Shown in pieces: positions 34,979-48,084 of a DNA stretch of 64,000 nt. Position 1 is the first letter of the stretch; every line of letters begins with the position of its first letter. The translations under genes and the position numbers were made by a program. The stretch is from Karalla daura (lineage: Eukaryota; Chordata; Actinopteri; Chaetodontiformes; Leiognathidae). The notes beneath the pieces were generated by a model. That model searched no databases. It saw only the letters and a list, made by a program, of their open reading frames with translations, and had not been told where the DNA came from. The DNA lies in assembly GCA_029224185.1 (NCBI GenBank), contig JANZKI010000033.1, positions 744,001-808,000 on the forward strand, written 5' to 3'.

Positions 34979-36520
34979 TCAAATGCATTTTCTCAGTTTT
35001 GCGTTCGCAGTTCTACAAAAAGGCTCAACTTGGCTGTCGGAACCCACATGACAGGCATTTTGCTGTGCAGTTGTGGCCAACATGATGCATGTGGTAGAAA
35101 GAGCTTCTGAAATGCATTTTCCTAAAGTTTCACGCTCGTAGTTCTGTGAAATGGCCGAAATCGGCGTGGTGAACACAATACAGGCAATTTGCTGTATAGC
35201 AGGGGCCAACTGCTGCATCTTGCAGCAAAAGCTTCTCAAATGCATTTTCTCAGTTTCGCGTTCGCAGTTCTACAAAAAGGCTCAACTTGGCTGTCGGAAC
35301 CCACATGACAGGCATTTTGCTGTGCAGTTGTGGCCAACATGATGCATGTGGTAGAAAGAGCTTCTGAAATGCATTTTCCTAAAGTTTCACGCTCGTAGTT
35401 CTGTGAAACGGCCGAAATCGGCGTGGTGAACACAATACAGGCAATTTGCTGTATAGCAGGGGCCAACTGCTGAATCTTGCAGCAAAAGCTTCTCAAATGC
35501 ATTTTCTCAGTTTCGCGTTCGCAGTTCTACAAAAAGGCTCAACTTGGCTGTCGGAACCCACATGACAGGCATTTTGCTGTGCAGTTGTGGCCAACATGAT
35601 GCATGTGGTAGAAAGAGCTTCTGAAATGCATTTTCCTACAGTTTCACGCTCGTAGTTCTGTGAAACGGCCGAAATCGGCTTGGTGAACACCATACAGGCA
35701 ATTTGCTGTATAGTAGGGGCCAACTGCTGAATCTTGCAGCAAAAGCTTCTCAAATGCATTTTCTCAGTTTCGCGTTCGCAGTTCTACAAAAAGGCTCAAC
35801 TTGGCTGTCGGAACCCACATGACAGGCATTTTGCTGCGCAGTTGTGGCCAACATGATGCATGTGGTAGAAAGAGCTTCTGAAATGCATTTTCCTACAGTT
35901 TCACGCTCGTAGTTCTGTGAAACGGCCGAAATCGGCTTGGTGAACACCATACAGGCAATTTGCTGTATAGTAGGGGCCAACTGCTGAATCTTGCAGCAAA
36001 AGCTTCTCAAATGCATTTTCTCAGTTTTGCGTTCGCAGTTCTACAAAAAGGCTCAACTTGGCTGTCGGAACCCACATGACAGGCATTTTGCTGTGCAGTT
36101 GTGGCCAACATGATGCATGTGGTAGAAAGAGCTTCTGAAATGCATTTTCCTACAGTTTCACGCTCGTAGTTCTGTGAAACGGCCGAAATCGGCTTGGTGA
36201 ACACCATACAGGCAATTTGCTGTATAGTAGGGGCCAACTGCTGAATCTTGCAGCAAAAGCTTCTCAAATGCATTTTCTCAGTTTCGCGTTCGCAGTTCTA
36301 CAAAAAGGCTCAACTTGGCTGTCGGAACCCACATGACAGGCATTTTGCTGTGCAGTTGTGGCCAACATGATGCATGTGGTAGAAAGAGCTTCTGAAATGC
36401 ATTTTCCTACAGTTTCACGCTCGTAGTTCTGTGAAACGGCCGAAATCGGCGTGGTGAACACAATACAGGCAATTTGCTGTATAGCAGGGGCCAACTGCTG
36501 AATCTTGCAGCAAAAGCTTC
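34979..36520. repeat. 6-monomer HOR, 1,542 bp, copy 3
   Basis: This is a full [i/c]-d-e-f-g-h copy. Its d monomer has cgcgttcg, as in copy 1, not the cgcattcg of the short copy. With the next copy it forms a 12-monomer pair equivalent to 32152-34978. Confidence 0.88.
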
Positions 36521-38062
36521 TCAAATGCATTTTCTCAGTTTTGCGTTCGCAGTTCTACAAAAAGGCTCAACTTGGCTGTCGGAACCCACATGACAGGCAT
36601 TTTGCTGTGCAGTTGTGGCCAACATGATGCATGTGGTAGAAAGAGCTTCTGAAATGCATTTTCCTAAAGTTTCACGCTCGTAGTTCTGTGAAATGGCCGA
36701 AATCGGCGTGGTGAACACAATACAGGCAATTTGCTGTATAGCAGGGGCCAACTGCTGCATCTTGCAGCAAAAGCTTCTCAAATGCATTTTCTCAGTTTCG
36801 CATTCGCAGTTCTACAAAAAGGCTCAACTTGGCTGTCGGAACCCACATGACAGGCATTTTGCTGTGCAGTTGTGGCCAACATGATGCATGTGGTAGAAAG
36901 AGCTTCTGAAATGCATTTTCCTAAAGTTTCACGCTCGTAGTTCTGTGAAACGGCCGAAATCGGCGTGGTGAACACAATACAGGCAATTTGCTGTATAGCA
37001 GGGGCCAACTGCTGAATCTTGCAGCAAAAGCTTCTCAAATGCATTTTCTCAGTTTCGCGTTCGCAGTTCTACAAAAAGGCTCAACTTGGCTGTCGGAACC
37101 CACATGACAGGCATTTTGCTGTGCAGTTGTGGCCAACATGATGCATGTGGTAGAAAGAGCTTCTGAAATGCATTTTCCTACAGTTTCACGCTCGTAGTTC
37201 TGTGAAACGGCCGAAATCGGCTTGGTGAACACCATACAGGCAATTTGCTGTATAGTAGGGGCCAACTGCTGAATCTTGCAGCAAAAGCTTCTCAAATGCA
37301 TTTTCTCAGTTTCGCGTTCGCAGTTCTACAAAAAGGCTCAACTTGGCTGTCGGAACCCACATGACAGGCATTTTGCTGCGCAGTTGTGGCCAACATGATG
37401 CATGTGGTAGAAAGAGCTTCTGAAATGCATTTTCCTACAGTTTCACGCTCGTAGTTCTGTGAAACGGCCGAAATCGGCTTGGTGAACACCATACAGGCAA
37501 TTTGCTGTATAGTAGGGGCCAACTGCTGAATCTTGCAGCAAAAGCTTCTCAAATGCATTTTCTCAGTTTTGCGTTCGCAGTTCTACAAAAAGGCTCAACT
37601 TGGCTGTCGGAACCCACATGACAGGCATTTTGCTGTGCAGTTGTGGCCAACATGATGCATGTGGTAGAAAGAGCTTCTGAAATGCATTTTCCTACAGTTT
37701 CACGCTCGTAGTTCTGTGAAACGGCCGAAATCGGCTTGGTGAACACCATACAGGCAATTTGCTGTATAGTAGGGGCCAACTGCTGAATCTTGCAGCAAAA
37801 GCTTCTCAAATGCATTTTCTCAGTTTCGCGTTCGCAGTTCTACAAAAAGGCTCAACTTGGCTGTCGGAACCCACATGACAGGCATTTTGCTGTGCAGTTG
37901 TGGCCAACATGATGCATGTGGTAGAAAGAGCTTCTGAAATGCATTTTCCTACAGTTTCACGCTCGTAGTTCTGTGAAACGGCCGAAATCGGCGTGGTGAA
38001 CACAATACAGGCAATTTGCTGTATAGCAGGGGCCAACTGCTGAATCTTGCAGCAAAAGCTTC
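36521..38062. repeat. 6-monomer HOR, 1,542 bp, copy 4
   Basis: This is a full [i/c]-d-e-f-g-h copy whose d monomer carries cgcattcg (near 36801), shared only with the short copy. The alternation shows that a two-copy segment was duplicated as a block. Confidence 0.88.
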
Positions 38063-39860
38063 TCAAATGCATTTTCTCAGTTTTGCGTTCGCAGTTCTAC
38101 AAAAAGGCTCAACTTGGCTGTCGGAACCCACATGACAGGCATTTTGCTGTGCAGTTGTGGCCAACATGATGCATGTGGTAGAAAGAGCTTCTGAAATGCA
38201 TTTTCCTAAAGTTTCACGCTCGTAGTTCTGTGAAATGGCCGAAATCGGCGTGGTGAACACAATACAGGCAATTTGCTGTATAGCAGGGGCCAACTGCTGA
38301 ATCTTGCAGCAAAAGCTTCTCAAATGCATTTTCTCAGTTTCGCGTTCGCAGTTCTACAAAAAGGCTCAACTTGGCTGTCGGAACCCACATGACAGGCATT
38401 TTGCTGCGCAGTTGTGGCCAACATGATGCATGTGGTAGAAAGAGCTTCTGAAATGCATTTTCCTAAAGTTTCACGCTCGTAGTTCTGTGAAACGGCCGAA
38501 ATCGGCGTGGTGAACACAATACAGGCAATTTGCTGTATAGCAGGGGCCAACTGCCGAATCTTGCAGCAAAAGCTTCTCAAATGCATTTTCTCAGTTTCGC
38601 GTTCGCAGTTCTACAAAAAGGCTCAACTTGGCTGTCGGAACCCACATGACAGGCATTTTGCTGTGCAGTTGTGGCCAACATGATGCATGTGGTAGAAGAG
38701 CTTCTGAAATGCATTTTCCTACAGTTTCACGCTTGTAGCTCTGTGAAACGGCCGAAATCGGCGTGGTGAACACAATACAGGCAATTTGCTGTATAGCAGG
38801 GGCCAACTGCTGAATCTTGCAGCAAAAGCTTCTCAAATGCATTTTCTCAGTTTCGCGTTCGCAGTTCTACAAAAAGGCTCAACTTGGCTGTCGGAACCCA
38901 CATGACAGGCATTTTGCTGTGCAGTTGTGGCCAACATGATGCATGTGGTAGAAAGAGCTTCTGAAATGCATTTTCCTACAGTTTCACGCTCGTAGTTCTG
39001 TGAAACGGCCGAAATCGGCGTAGTGAACACCATACAGGCAATTTGCTGTATAGCAGGGGCCAACTGCTGAATCTTGCAGCAAAAGCTTCTCAAATGCATT
39101 TTCTCAGTTTCGCGTTCGCAGTTCTACAAAAAGGCTCAACTTGGCTGTCGGAACCCACATGACAGGCATTTTGCTGTGCAGTTGTGGCCAACATGATGCA
39201 TGTGGTAGAAAGAGCTTCTGAAATGCATTTTCCTACAGTTTCACGCTCGTAGTTCTGTGAAAAGGCCGAAATGGGCGTGGTGAACACAATACAGGCAATT
39301 TGCTGTATAGCAGGGGCCAACTGCTGAATCTTGCAGCAAAAGCTTCTCAAATGCATTTTCTCAGTTTCGCGTTCGCAGTTCTACAAAAAGGCTCAACTTG
39401 GCTGTCGGAACCCACATGACAGGCATTTTGCTGTGCAGTTGTGGCCAACATGATGCATGTGGTAGAAAGAGCTTCTGAAATGCATTTTCCTACAGTTTCA
39501 CGCTCGTAGTTCTGTGAAACGGCTGAAATCGGCGTAGTGAACACAATACAGGCAATTTGCTGTATAGCAGGGGCCAACTGCTGCATCTTGCAGCAAAAGC
39601 TTCTCAAATGCATTTTCTCAGTTTCGCGTTCGCAGTTCTACAAAAAGGCTCAACTTGGCTGTCGGAACCCACATGACAGGCATTTTGCTGTGCAGTTGTG
39701 GCCAACATGATGCATGTGGTAGAAAGAGCTTCTGAAATGCATTTTCCTAAAGTTTCACGCTCGTAGTTCTGTGAAACGGCCGAAATCGGCGTGGTGAACA
39801 CAATACAGGCAATTTGCTGTATAGCAGGGGCCAACTGCTGAATCTTGCAGCAAAAGCTTC
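38063..39860. repeat. return to 16-mer-like order i-r-a-b-(gaaaagg)-c-d
   Basis: Seven monomers follow the last 6-mer copy. The i-r-a-b order matches the end of 16-mer copy 3 and its continuation (29326-30352), but b here has catgacag, not cataacag. The next monomer repeats the gaaaaggccgaaatgggcg type of 30353, then c and d follow. This brackets the 6-mer block with similar sequence on both sides. Confidence 0.75.
38577..38832. repeat. 256-bp a-type monomer
   Basis: It has the gtagaagag deletion, cgcttg and tagctctg. It follows the 6-mer block and precedes a b-type without cataacag. Confidence 0.88.
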
Positions 39861-40117
39861 TCAAATGCATTTTCTCAGTTTCGCGTTCGCAGTTCTACAA
39901 AAAGGCTCAACTTGGCTGTCGGAACCCACATGACAGGCATTTTGCTGTGCAGTTGTGGCCAACATGATGCATGTGGTAGAAAGAGCTTCTGAAATGCATT
40001 TTCCTAAAGTTTCACGCTCGTAGTTCTGTGAAACGGCCGAAATCGGCTTGGTGAACACCATACAGGCAATTTGCTGTATAGAAGGGGCCAACAGCTGAAT
40101 CTTGCAGCAAAAGCTTC
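39861..40117. repeat. boundary monomer: first agaagg variant
   Basis: This is the first monomer in the window with agaagg in place of agcagg or agtagg, and it also has the unique gccaacagctg near 40088. From here rightwards the variants change: agaagg, attggc, caacaaaa and ggctgaac appear, and ttttgcg, aaatggcc and ctgcatc no longer occur. Confidence 0.75.
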
Positions 40118-43100
40118 TCAAATGCATTTTCTCAGTTTCGCGTTCGCAGTTCTACAAAAAGGCTCAACTTGGCTGTCGGAACCCACATGACAGGCAATTT
40201 GCTGTGCAGTTGTGGCCAACATGATGCATGTGGTAGAAAGAGCTTCTGAAATGCATTTTCCTACAGTTTCACGCTCGTAGTTCTGTGAAACGGCCGAAAT
40301 CGGCGTAGTGAACACAATACAGGCAATTTGCTGTATAGCAGGGGCCAACTGCTGAATCTTGCAGCAAAAGCTTCTCAAATGCATTTTCTCAGTTTCGCGT
40401 TCGCAGTTCTACAAAAAGGCTCAACTTGGCTGTCGGAACCCACATGACAGGCATTTTGCTGTGCAGTTGTGGCCAACATGATGCATGTGGTAGAAAGAGC
40501 TTCTGAAATGCATTTTCCTACAGTTTCACGCTCGTAGTTCTGTGAAACGGCCGAAATCGGCTTGGTGAACACCATACAGGCAATTTGCTGTATAGTAGGG
40601 GCCAACTGCTGAATCTTGCAGCAAAAGCTTCTCAAATGCATTTTCTCAGTTTCGCGTTCGCAGTTCAACAAAAAGGCTCAACTTGGCTGTCGGAACCCAC
40701 ATGACAGGCATTTTGCTGTGCAGTTGTGGCCAACATGATGCATGTGGTAGAAAGAGCTTCTGAAATGCATTTTCCTACAGTTTCACGCTCGTAGTTCTGT
40801 GAAACGGCCGAAATTGGCGTGGTGAACACAATACAGGCAATTTGCTGTATAGCAGGGGCCAACTGCTGAATCTTGCAGCAAAAGCTTCTCAAATGCATTT
40901 TCTCAGTTTCGCGTTCGCAGTTCTACAAAAAGGCTCAACTTGGCTGTCGGAACCCACATGACAGGCATTTTGCTGTGCAGTTGTGGCCAACATGATGCAT
41001 GTGGTAGAAAGAGCTTCTGAAATGCATTTTCCTACAGTTTCACGCTCGTAGTTCTGTGAAACGGCCGAAATCGGCTTGGTGAACACCATACAGGCAATTT
41101 GCTGTATAGAAGGGGCCAACTGCTGAATCTTGCAGCAAAAGCTTCTCAAATGCATTTTCTCAGTTTCGCGTTCGCAGTTCTACAAAAAGGCTCAACTTGG
41201 CTGTCGGAACCCACATGACAGGCATTTTGCTGCGCAGTTGTGGCCAACATGATGCATGTGGTAGAAAGAGCTTCTGAAATGCATTTTCCTACAGTTTCAC
41301 GCTCGTAGTTCTGTGAAACGGCCGAAATCGGCGTAGTGAACACAATACAGGCAATTTGCTGTATAGCAGGGGCCAACTGCTGAATCTGGCAGCAAAAGCT
41401 TCTCAAATGCATTTTCTCAGTTTCGCGTTCGCAGTTCTACAAAAAGGCTCAACTTGGCTGTCGGAACCCACATGACAGGCATTTTGCTGTGCAGTTGTGG
41501 CCAACATGATGCATGTGGTAGAAAGAGCTTCTGAAATGCATTTTCCTACAGTTTCACGCTCGTAGTTCTGTGAAACGGCCGAAATCGGCGTGGTGAACAC
41601 AATACAGGCAATTTGCTGTATAGCAGGGGCCAACTGCTGAATCTTGCAGCAAAAGCTTCTCAAATGCATTTTCTCAGTTTCGCGTTCGCAGTTCTACAAA
41701 AAGGCTCAACTTGGCTGTCGGAACCCACATGACAGGCATTTTGCTGTGCAGTTGTGGCCAACATGATGCATGTGGTAGAAAGAGCTTCTGAAATGCATTT
41801 TCCTACAGTTTCACGCTCGTAGTTCTGTGAAACGGCCGAAATCGGCGTGGTGAACACAATACAGGCAATTTGCTGTATAGCAGGGGCCAACTGCTGAATC
41901 TTGCAGCAAAAGCTTCTCAAATGCATTTTCTCAGTTTCGCGTTCGCAGTTCTACAAAAAGGCTCAACTTGGCTGTCGGAAACCACATGACAGGCATTTTG
42001 CTGTGCAGTTGTGGCTAACATGATGCATGTGGTAGAAAGAGCTTCTGAAATGCATTTTCCTACAGTTTCACGCTCGTAGTTCTGTGAAACGGCCGAAATC
42101 GGCGTAGTGAACACAATACAGGCAATTTGCTGTATAGTAGGGGCCAACTGCTGAATCTTGCAGCAAAAGCTTCTCAAATGCATTTTCTCAGTTTCGCGTT
42201 CGCAGTTCTACAAAAAGGCTCAACTTGGCTGTCGGAACCCACATGACAGGCATTTTGCTGTGAAGTTGTGGCCAACATGATGCATGTGGTAGAAAGAGCT
42301 TCTGAAATGCATTTTCCTACAGTTTCACGCTCGTAGTTCTGTGAAACGGCCGAAATCGGTTTGGTGAACACCATACAGGCAATTTGCTGTATAGAAGGGG
42401 CCAACTGCTGAATCTTGCAGCAAAAGCTTCTCAAATGCATTTTCTCAGTTTCGCGTTCGCAGTTCTGCAAAAAGGCTCAACTTGGCTGTCGGAACCCACA
42501 TGACAGGCATTTTGCTGCGCAGTTGTGGCCAACATGATGCATGTGGTAGAAAGAGCTTCTGAAATGCATTTTCCTAAAGTTTCACGCTCGTAGTTCTGTG
42601 AAACGGCCGAAATCGGCGTGGTGAACACCATACAGGCAATTTGCTGTATAGTAGGGGCCAACTGCTGAATCTTGCAGCAAAAGCTTCTCAAATGCATTTT
42701 CTCAGTTTCGCGTTCGCAGTTCTACAAAAAGGCTCAACTTGGCTGTCGGAACCCACATGACAGGCATTTTGCTGTGCAGTTGTGGCCAACATGATGCATG
42801 TGGTAGAAAGAGCTTCTGAAATGCATTTTCCTACAGTTTCACGCTCGTAGTTCTGTGAAACGGCCGAAATCGGCGTGGTGAACACAATTCAGGCAATTTG
42901 CTGTATAGCAGGGGCCAACTGCCGAATCTTGCAGCAAAAGCTTCTCAAATGCATTTTCTCAGTTTCGCGTTCGCAGTTCTACAAAAAGGCTCAACTTGGC
43001 TGTCGGAACCCACATGACAGGCATTTTGCTGTGCAGTTGTGGCCAACATGATGCATGTGGTAGAAAGAGCTTCTGAAATGCATTGTCCTACAGTTTCTCG

Positions 43101-44486
43101 CTCGTAGTTCTGTGAAACGGCCGAAATCGGCGTAGTGAACACAATACAGGCAATTTGCTGTATAGCAGGGGCCAACTGCTGAATCTGGCAGCAAAAGCTT
43201 CTCAAATGCATTTTCTCAGTTTCGCGTTCGCAGTTCTACAAAAAGGCTCAACTTGGCTGTCGGAACCCACATGACAGGCATTTTGCTGTGCAGTTGTGGC
43301 CAACATGATGCATGTGGTAGAAAGAGCTTCTGAAATGCATTTTCCTACAGTTTCACTTTCGTAGTTCTGTGAAACGGCCGAAATCGGCGTGGTGAACACA
43401 ATACAGGCAATTTGCTGTATAGCAGGGGCCAACTGCTGAATCTTGCAGCAAAAGCTTCTCAAATGCATTTTCTCAGTTTCGCGTTCGCAGTTCTACAAAA
43501 AGGCTCAACTTGGCTGTCGGAACCCACATGACAGGCATTTTGCTGTGCAGTTGTGGCCAACATGATGCATGTGGTAGAAAGAGCTTCTGAAATGCATTTT
43601 CCTAAAGTTTCACGCTCGTAGTTCTGTGAAACGGCCGAAATCGGCTTGGTGAACACCATACAGGCAATTTGCTGTATAGAAGGGGCCAACTAATGAATCT
43701 TGCAGCAAAAGCTTCTCAAATGCATTTTCTCAGTTTCGCGTTCGCAGTTCAACAAAAAGGCTCAACTTGGCTGTCGGAACCCACATGACAGGCATTTTGC
43801 TGTGCAGTTGTGGCCAACATGATGCATGTGGTAGAAAGAGCTTCTGAAATGCATTTTCCTACAGTTTCACGCTCGTAGTTCTGTGAAACGGCCGAAATTG
43901 GCGTGGTGAACACAATACAGGCAATTTGCTGTATAGCAGGGGCCAACTGCTGAATCTTGCAGCAAAAGCTTCTCAAATGCACTTTCTCAGTTTCGCGTTC
44001 GCAGTTCTTCAAAAAGGCTCAACTTGGCTGTCGGAACCCACATGACAGGCATTTTGCTGTGCAGTTGTGGCCAACATGATGCATGTGGTAGAAAGAGCTT
44101 CTGAAATGCATTTTCCTACAGTTTCACGCTCGTAGTTCTGTGAAACGGCCGAAATCGGCTTGGTGAACACCATACAGGCAATTTGCTGTATAGAAGGGGC
44201 CAACTGCTGAATCTTGCAGCAAAAGCTTCTCAAATGCATTTTCTCAGTTTCGCGTTCGCAGTTCTACAAAAAGGCTCAACTTGGCTGTCGGAACCCACAT
44301 GACAGGCATTTTGCTGCGCAGTTGTGGCCAACATGATGCATGTGGTAGAAAGAGCTTCTGAAATGCATTTTCCTAAAGTTTCACGCTCGTAGTTCTGTGA
44401 AACGGCCGAAATCGGCTTGGTGAACACCATACAGGCAATTTGCTGTATAGAAGGGGCCAACTGCTGAATCTTGCAGCAAAAGCTTC
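40118..44486. repeat. 17-monomer HOR, 4,369 bp, copy 1
   Basis: There are seventeen 257-bp monomers. Ordered rare markers include ggcaatttgctgtgc (near 40196), caacaaaa with attggc, an aatctggc monomer with tgcgcag, ggaaaccac with gtggctaac, tgaagttg, ctgcaaaa, acaattcagg, atgcattgtcc with ttctcgct, cactttcg, and ctaatgaatc (near 43690). The first fourteen monomers recur 4,369 bp to the right. Confidence 0.9.
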
Positions 44487-47400
44487 TCAAATGCATTTTC
44501 TCAGTTTCGCGTTCGCAGTTCTACAAAAAGGCTCAACTTGGCTGTCGGAACCCACATGACAGGCAATTTGCTGTGCAGTTGTGGCCAACATGATGCATGT
44601 GGTAGAAAGAGCTTCTGAAATGCATTTTCCTACAGTTTCACGCTCGTAGTTCTGTGAAACGGCCGAAATCGGCGTAGTGAACACAATACAGGCAATTTGC
44701 TGTATAGCAGGGGCCAACTGCTGAATCTTGCAGCAAAAGCTTCTCAAATGCATTTTCTCAGTTTCGCGTTCGCAGTTCTACAAAAAGGCTCAACTTGGCT
44801 GTCGGAACCCACATGACAGGCATTTTGCTGTGCAGTTGTGGCCAACATGATGCATGTGGTAGAAAGAGCTTCTGAAATGCATTTTCCTACAGTTTCACGC
44901 TCGTAGTTCTGTGAAACGGCCGAAATCGGCTTGGTGAACACCATACAGGCAATTTGCTGTATAGTAGGGGCCAACTGCTGAATCTTGCAGCAAAAGCTTC
45001 TCAAATGCATTTTCTCAGTTTCGCGTTCGCAGTTCAACAAAAAGGCTCAACTTGGCTGTCGGAACCCACATGACAGGCATTTTGCTGTGCAGTTGTGGCC
45101 AACATGATGCATGTGGTAGAAAGAGCTTCTGAAATGCATTTTCCTACAGTTTCACGCTCGTAGTTCTGTGAAACGGCCGAAATTGGCGTGGTGAACACAA
45201 TACAGGCAATTTGCTGTATAGCAGGGGCCAACTGCTGAATCTTGCAGCAAAAGCTTCTCAAATGCATTTTCTCAGTTTCGCGTTCGCAGTTCTACAAAAA
45301 GGCTCAACTTGGCTGTCGGAACCCACATGACAGGCATTTTGCTGTGCAGTTGTGGCCAACATGATGCATGTGGTAGAAAGAGCTTCTGAAATGCATTTTC
45401 CTACAGTTTCACGCTCGTAGTTCTGTGAAACGGCCGAAATCGGCTTGGTGAACACCATACAGGCAATTTGCTGTATAGAAGGGGCCAACTGCTGAATCTT
45501 GCAGCAAAAGCTTCTCAAATGCATTTTCTCAGTTTCGCGTTCGCAGTTCTACAAAAAGGCTCAACTTGGCTGTCGGAACCCACATGACAGGCATTTTGCT
45601 GCGCAGTTGTGGCCAACATGATGCATGTGGTAGAAAGAGCTTCTGAAATGCATTTTCCTACAGTTTCACGCTCGTAGTTCTGTGAAACGGCCGAAATCGG
45701 CGTAGTGAACACAATACAGGCAATTTGCTGTATAGCAGGGGCCAACTGCTGAATCTGGCAGCAAAAGCTTCTCAAATGCATTTTCTCAGTTTCGCGTTCG
45801 CAGTTCTACAAAAAGGCTCAACTTGGCTGTCGGAACCCACATGACAGGCATTTTGCTGTGCAGTTGTGGCCAACATGATGCATGTGGTAGAAAGAGCTTC
45901 TGAAATGCATTTTCCTACAGTTTCACGCTCGTAGTTCTGTGAAACGGCCGAAATCGGCGTGGTGAACACAATACAGGCAATTTGCTGTATAGCAGGGGCC
46001 AACTGCTGAATCTTGCAGCAAAAGCTTCTCAAATGCATTTTCTCAGTTTCGCGTTCGCAGTTCTACAAAAAGGCTCAACTTGGCTGTCGGAACCCACATG
46101 ACAGGCATTTTGCTGTGCAGTTGTGGCCAACATGATGCATGTGGTAGAAAGAGCTTCTGAAATGCATTTTCCTACAGTTTCACGCTCGTAGTTCTGTGAA
46201 ACGGCCGAAATCGGCGTGGTGAACACAATACAGGCAATTTGCTGTATAGCAGGGGCCAACTGCTGAATCTTGCAGCAAAAGCTTCTCAAATGCATTTTCT
46301 CAGTTTCGCGTTCGCAGTTCTACAAAAAGGCTCAACTTGGCTGTCGGAAACCACATGACAGGCATTTTGCTGTGCAGTTGTGGCTAACATGATGCATGTG
46401 GTAGAAAGAGCTTCTGAAATGCATTTTCCTACAGTTTCACGCTCGTAGTTCTGTGAAACGGCCGAAATCGGCGTAGTGAACACAATACAGGCAATTTGCT
46501 GTATAGTAGGGGCCAACTGCTGAATCTTGCAGCAAAAGCTTCTCAAATGCATTTTCTCAGTTTCGCGTTCGCAGTTCTACAAAAAGGCTCAACTTGGCTG
46601 TCGGAACCCACATGACAGGCATTTTGCTGTGAAGTTGTGGCCAACATGATGCATGTGGTAGAAAGAGCTTCTGAAATGCATTTTCCTACAGTTTCACGCT
46701 CGTAGTTCTGTGAAACGGCCGAAATCGGTTTGGTGAACACCATACAGGCAATTTGCTGTATAGAAGGGGCCAACTGCTGAATCTTGCAGCAAAAGCTTCT
46801 CAAATGCATTTTCTCAGTTTCGCGTTCGCAGTTCTGCAAAAAGGCTCAACTTGGCTGTCGGAACCCACATGACAGGCATTTTGCTGCGCAGTTGTGGCCA
46901 ACATGATGCATGTGGTAGAAAGAGCTTCTGAAATGCATTTTCCTAAAGTTTCACGCTCGTAGTTCTGTGAAACGGCCGAAATCGGCGTGGTGAACACCAT
47001 ACAGGCAATTTGCTGTATAGTAGGGGCCAACTGCTGAATCTTGCAGCAAAAGCTTCTCAAATGCATTTTCTCAGTTTCGCGTTCGCAGTTCTACAAAAAG
47101 GCTCAACTTGGCTGTCGGAACCCACATGACAGGCATTTTGCTGTGCAGTTGTGGCCAACATGATGCATGTGGTAGAAAGAGCTTCTGAAATGCATTTTCC
47201 TACAGTTTCACGCTCGTAGTTCTGTGAAACGGCCGAAATCGGCGTGGTGAACACAATTCAGGCAATTTGCTGTATAGCAGGGGCCAACTGCCGAATCTTG
47301 CAGCAAAAGCTTCTCAAATGCATTTTCTCAGTTTCGCGTTCGCAGTTCTACAAAAAGGCTCAACTTGGCTGTCGGAACCCACATGACAGGCATTTTGCTG

Positions 47401-48084
47401 TGCAGTTGTGGCCAACATGATGCATGTGGTAGAAAGAGCTTCTGAAATGCATTGTCCTACAGTTTCTCGCTCGTAGTTCTGTGAAACGGCCGAAATCGGC
47501 GTAGTGAACACAATACAGGCAATTTGCTGTATAGCAGGGGCCAACTGCTGAATCTGGCAGCAAAAGCTTCTCAAATGCATTTTCTCAGTTTCGCGTTCGC
47601 AGTTCTACAAAAAGGCTCAACTTGGCTGTCGGAACCCACATGACAGGCATTTTGCTGTGCAGTTGTGGCCAACATGATGCATGTGGTAGAAAGAGCTTCT
47701 GAAATGCATTTTCCTACAGTTTCACTTTCGTAGTTCTGTGAAACGGCCGAAATCGGCGTGGTGAACACAATACAGGCAATTTGCTGTATAGCAGGGGCCA
47801 ACTGCTGAATCTTGCAGCAAAAGCTTCTCAAATGCATTTTCTCAGTTTCGCGTTCGCAGTTCTACAAAAAGGCTCAACTTGGCTGTCGGAACCCACATGA
47901 CAGGCATTTTGCTGTGCAGTTGTGGCCAACATGATGCATGTGGTAGAAAGAGCTTCTGAAATGCATTTTCCTAAAGTTTCACGCTCGTAGTTCTGTGAAA
48001 CGGCCGAAATCGGCTTGGTGAACACCATACAGGCAATTTGCTGTATAGAAGGGGCCAACTAATGAATCTTGCAGCAAAAGCTTC
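44487..48084. repeat. 17-monomer HOR, truncated copy 2 (14 monomers)
   Basis: This repeats 40118-43715 with all rare markers in order, up to ctaatgaatc near 48060. It then switches to a monomer with ggctgaac instead of the expected caacaaaa monomer, so monomers 15-17 are absent and Region V begins. Confidence 0.9.

Noticed and set aside
42991..43194. 67-amino-acid minus-strand frames (also at 47360, 55068, 60206)
   Set aside because: They are opened by the atgcattgtcc/ttctcgct variants within the repeat and lie out of frame with the main open frame. They are shadows of the satellite.
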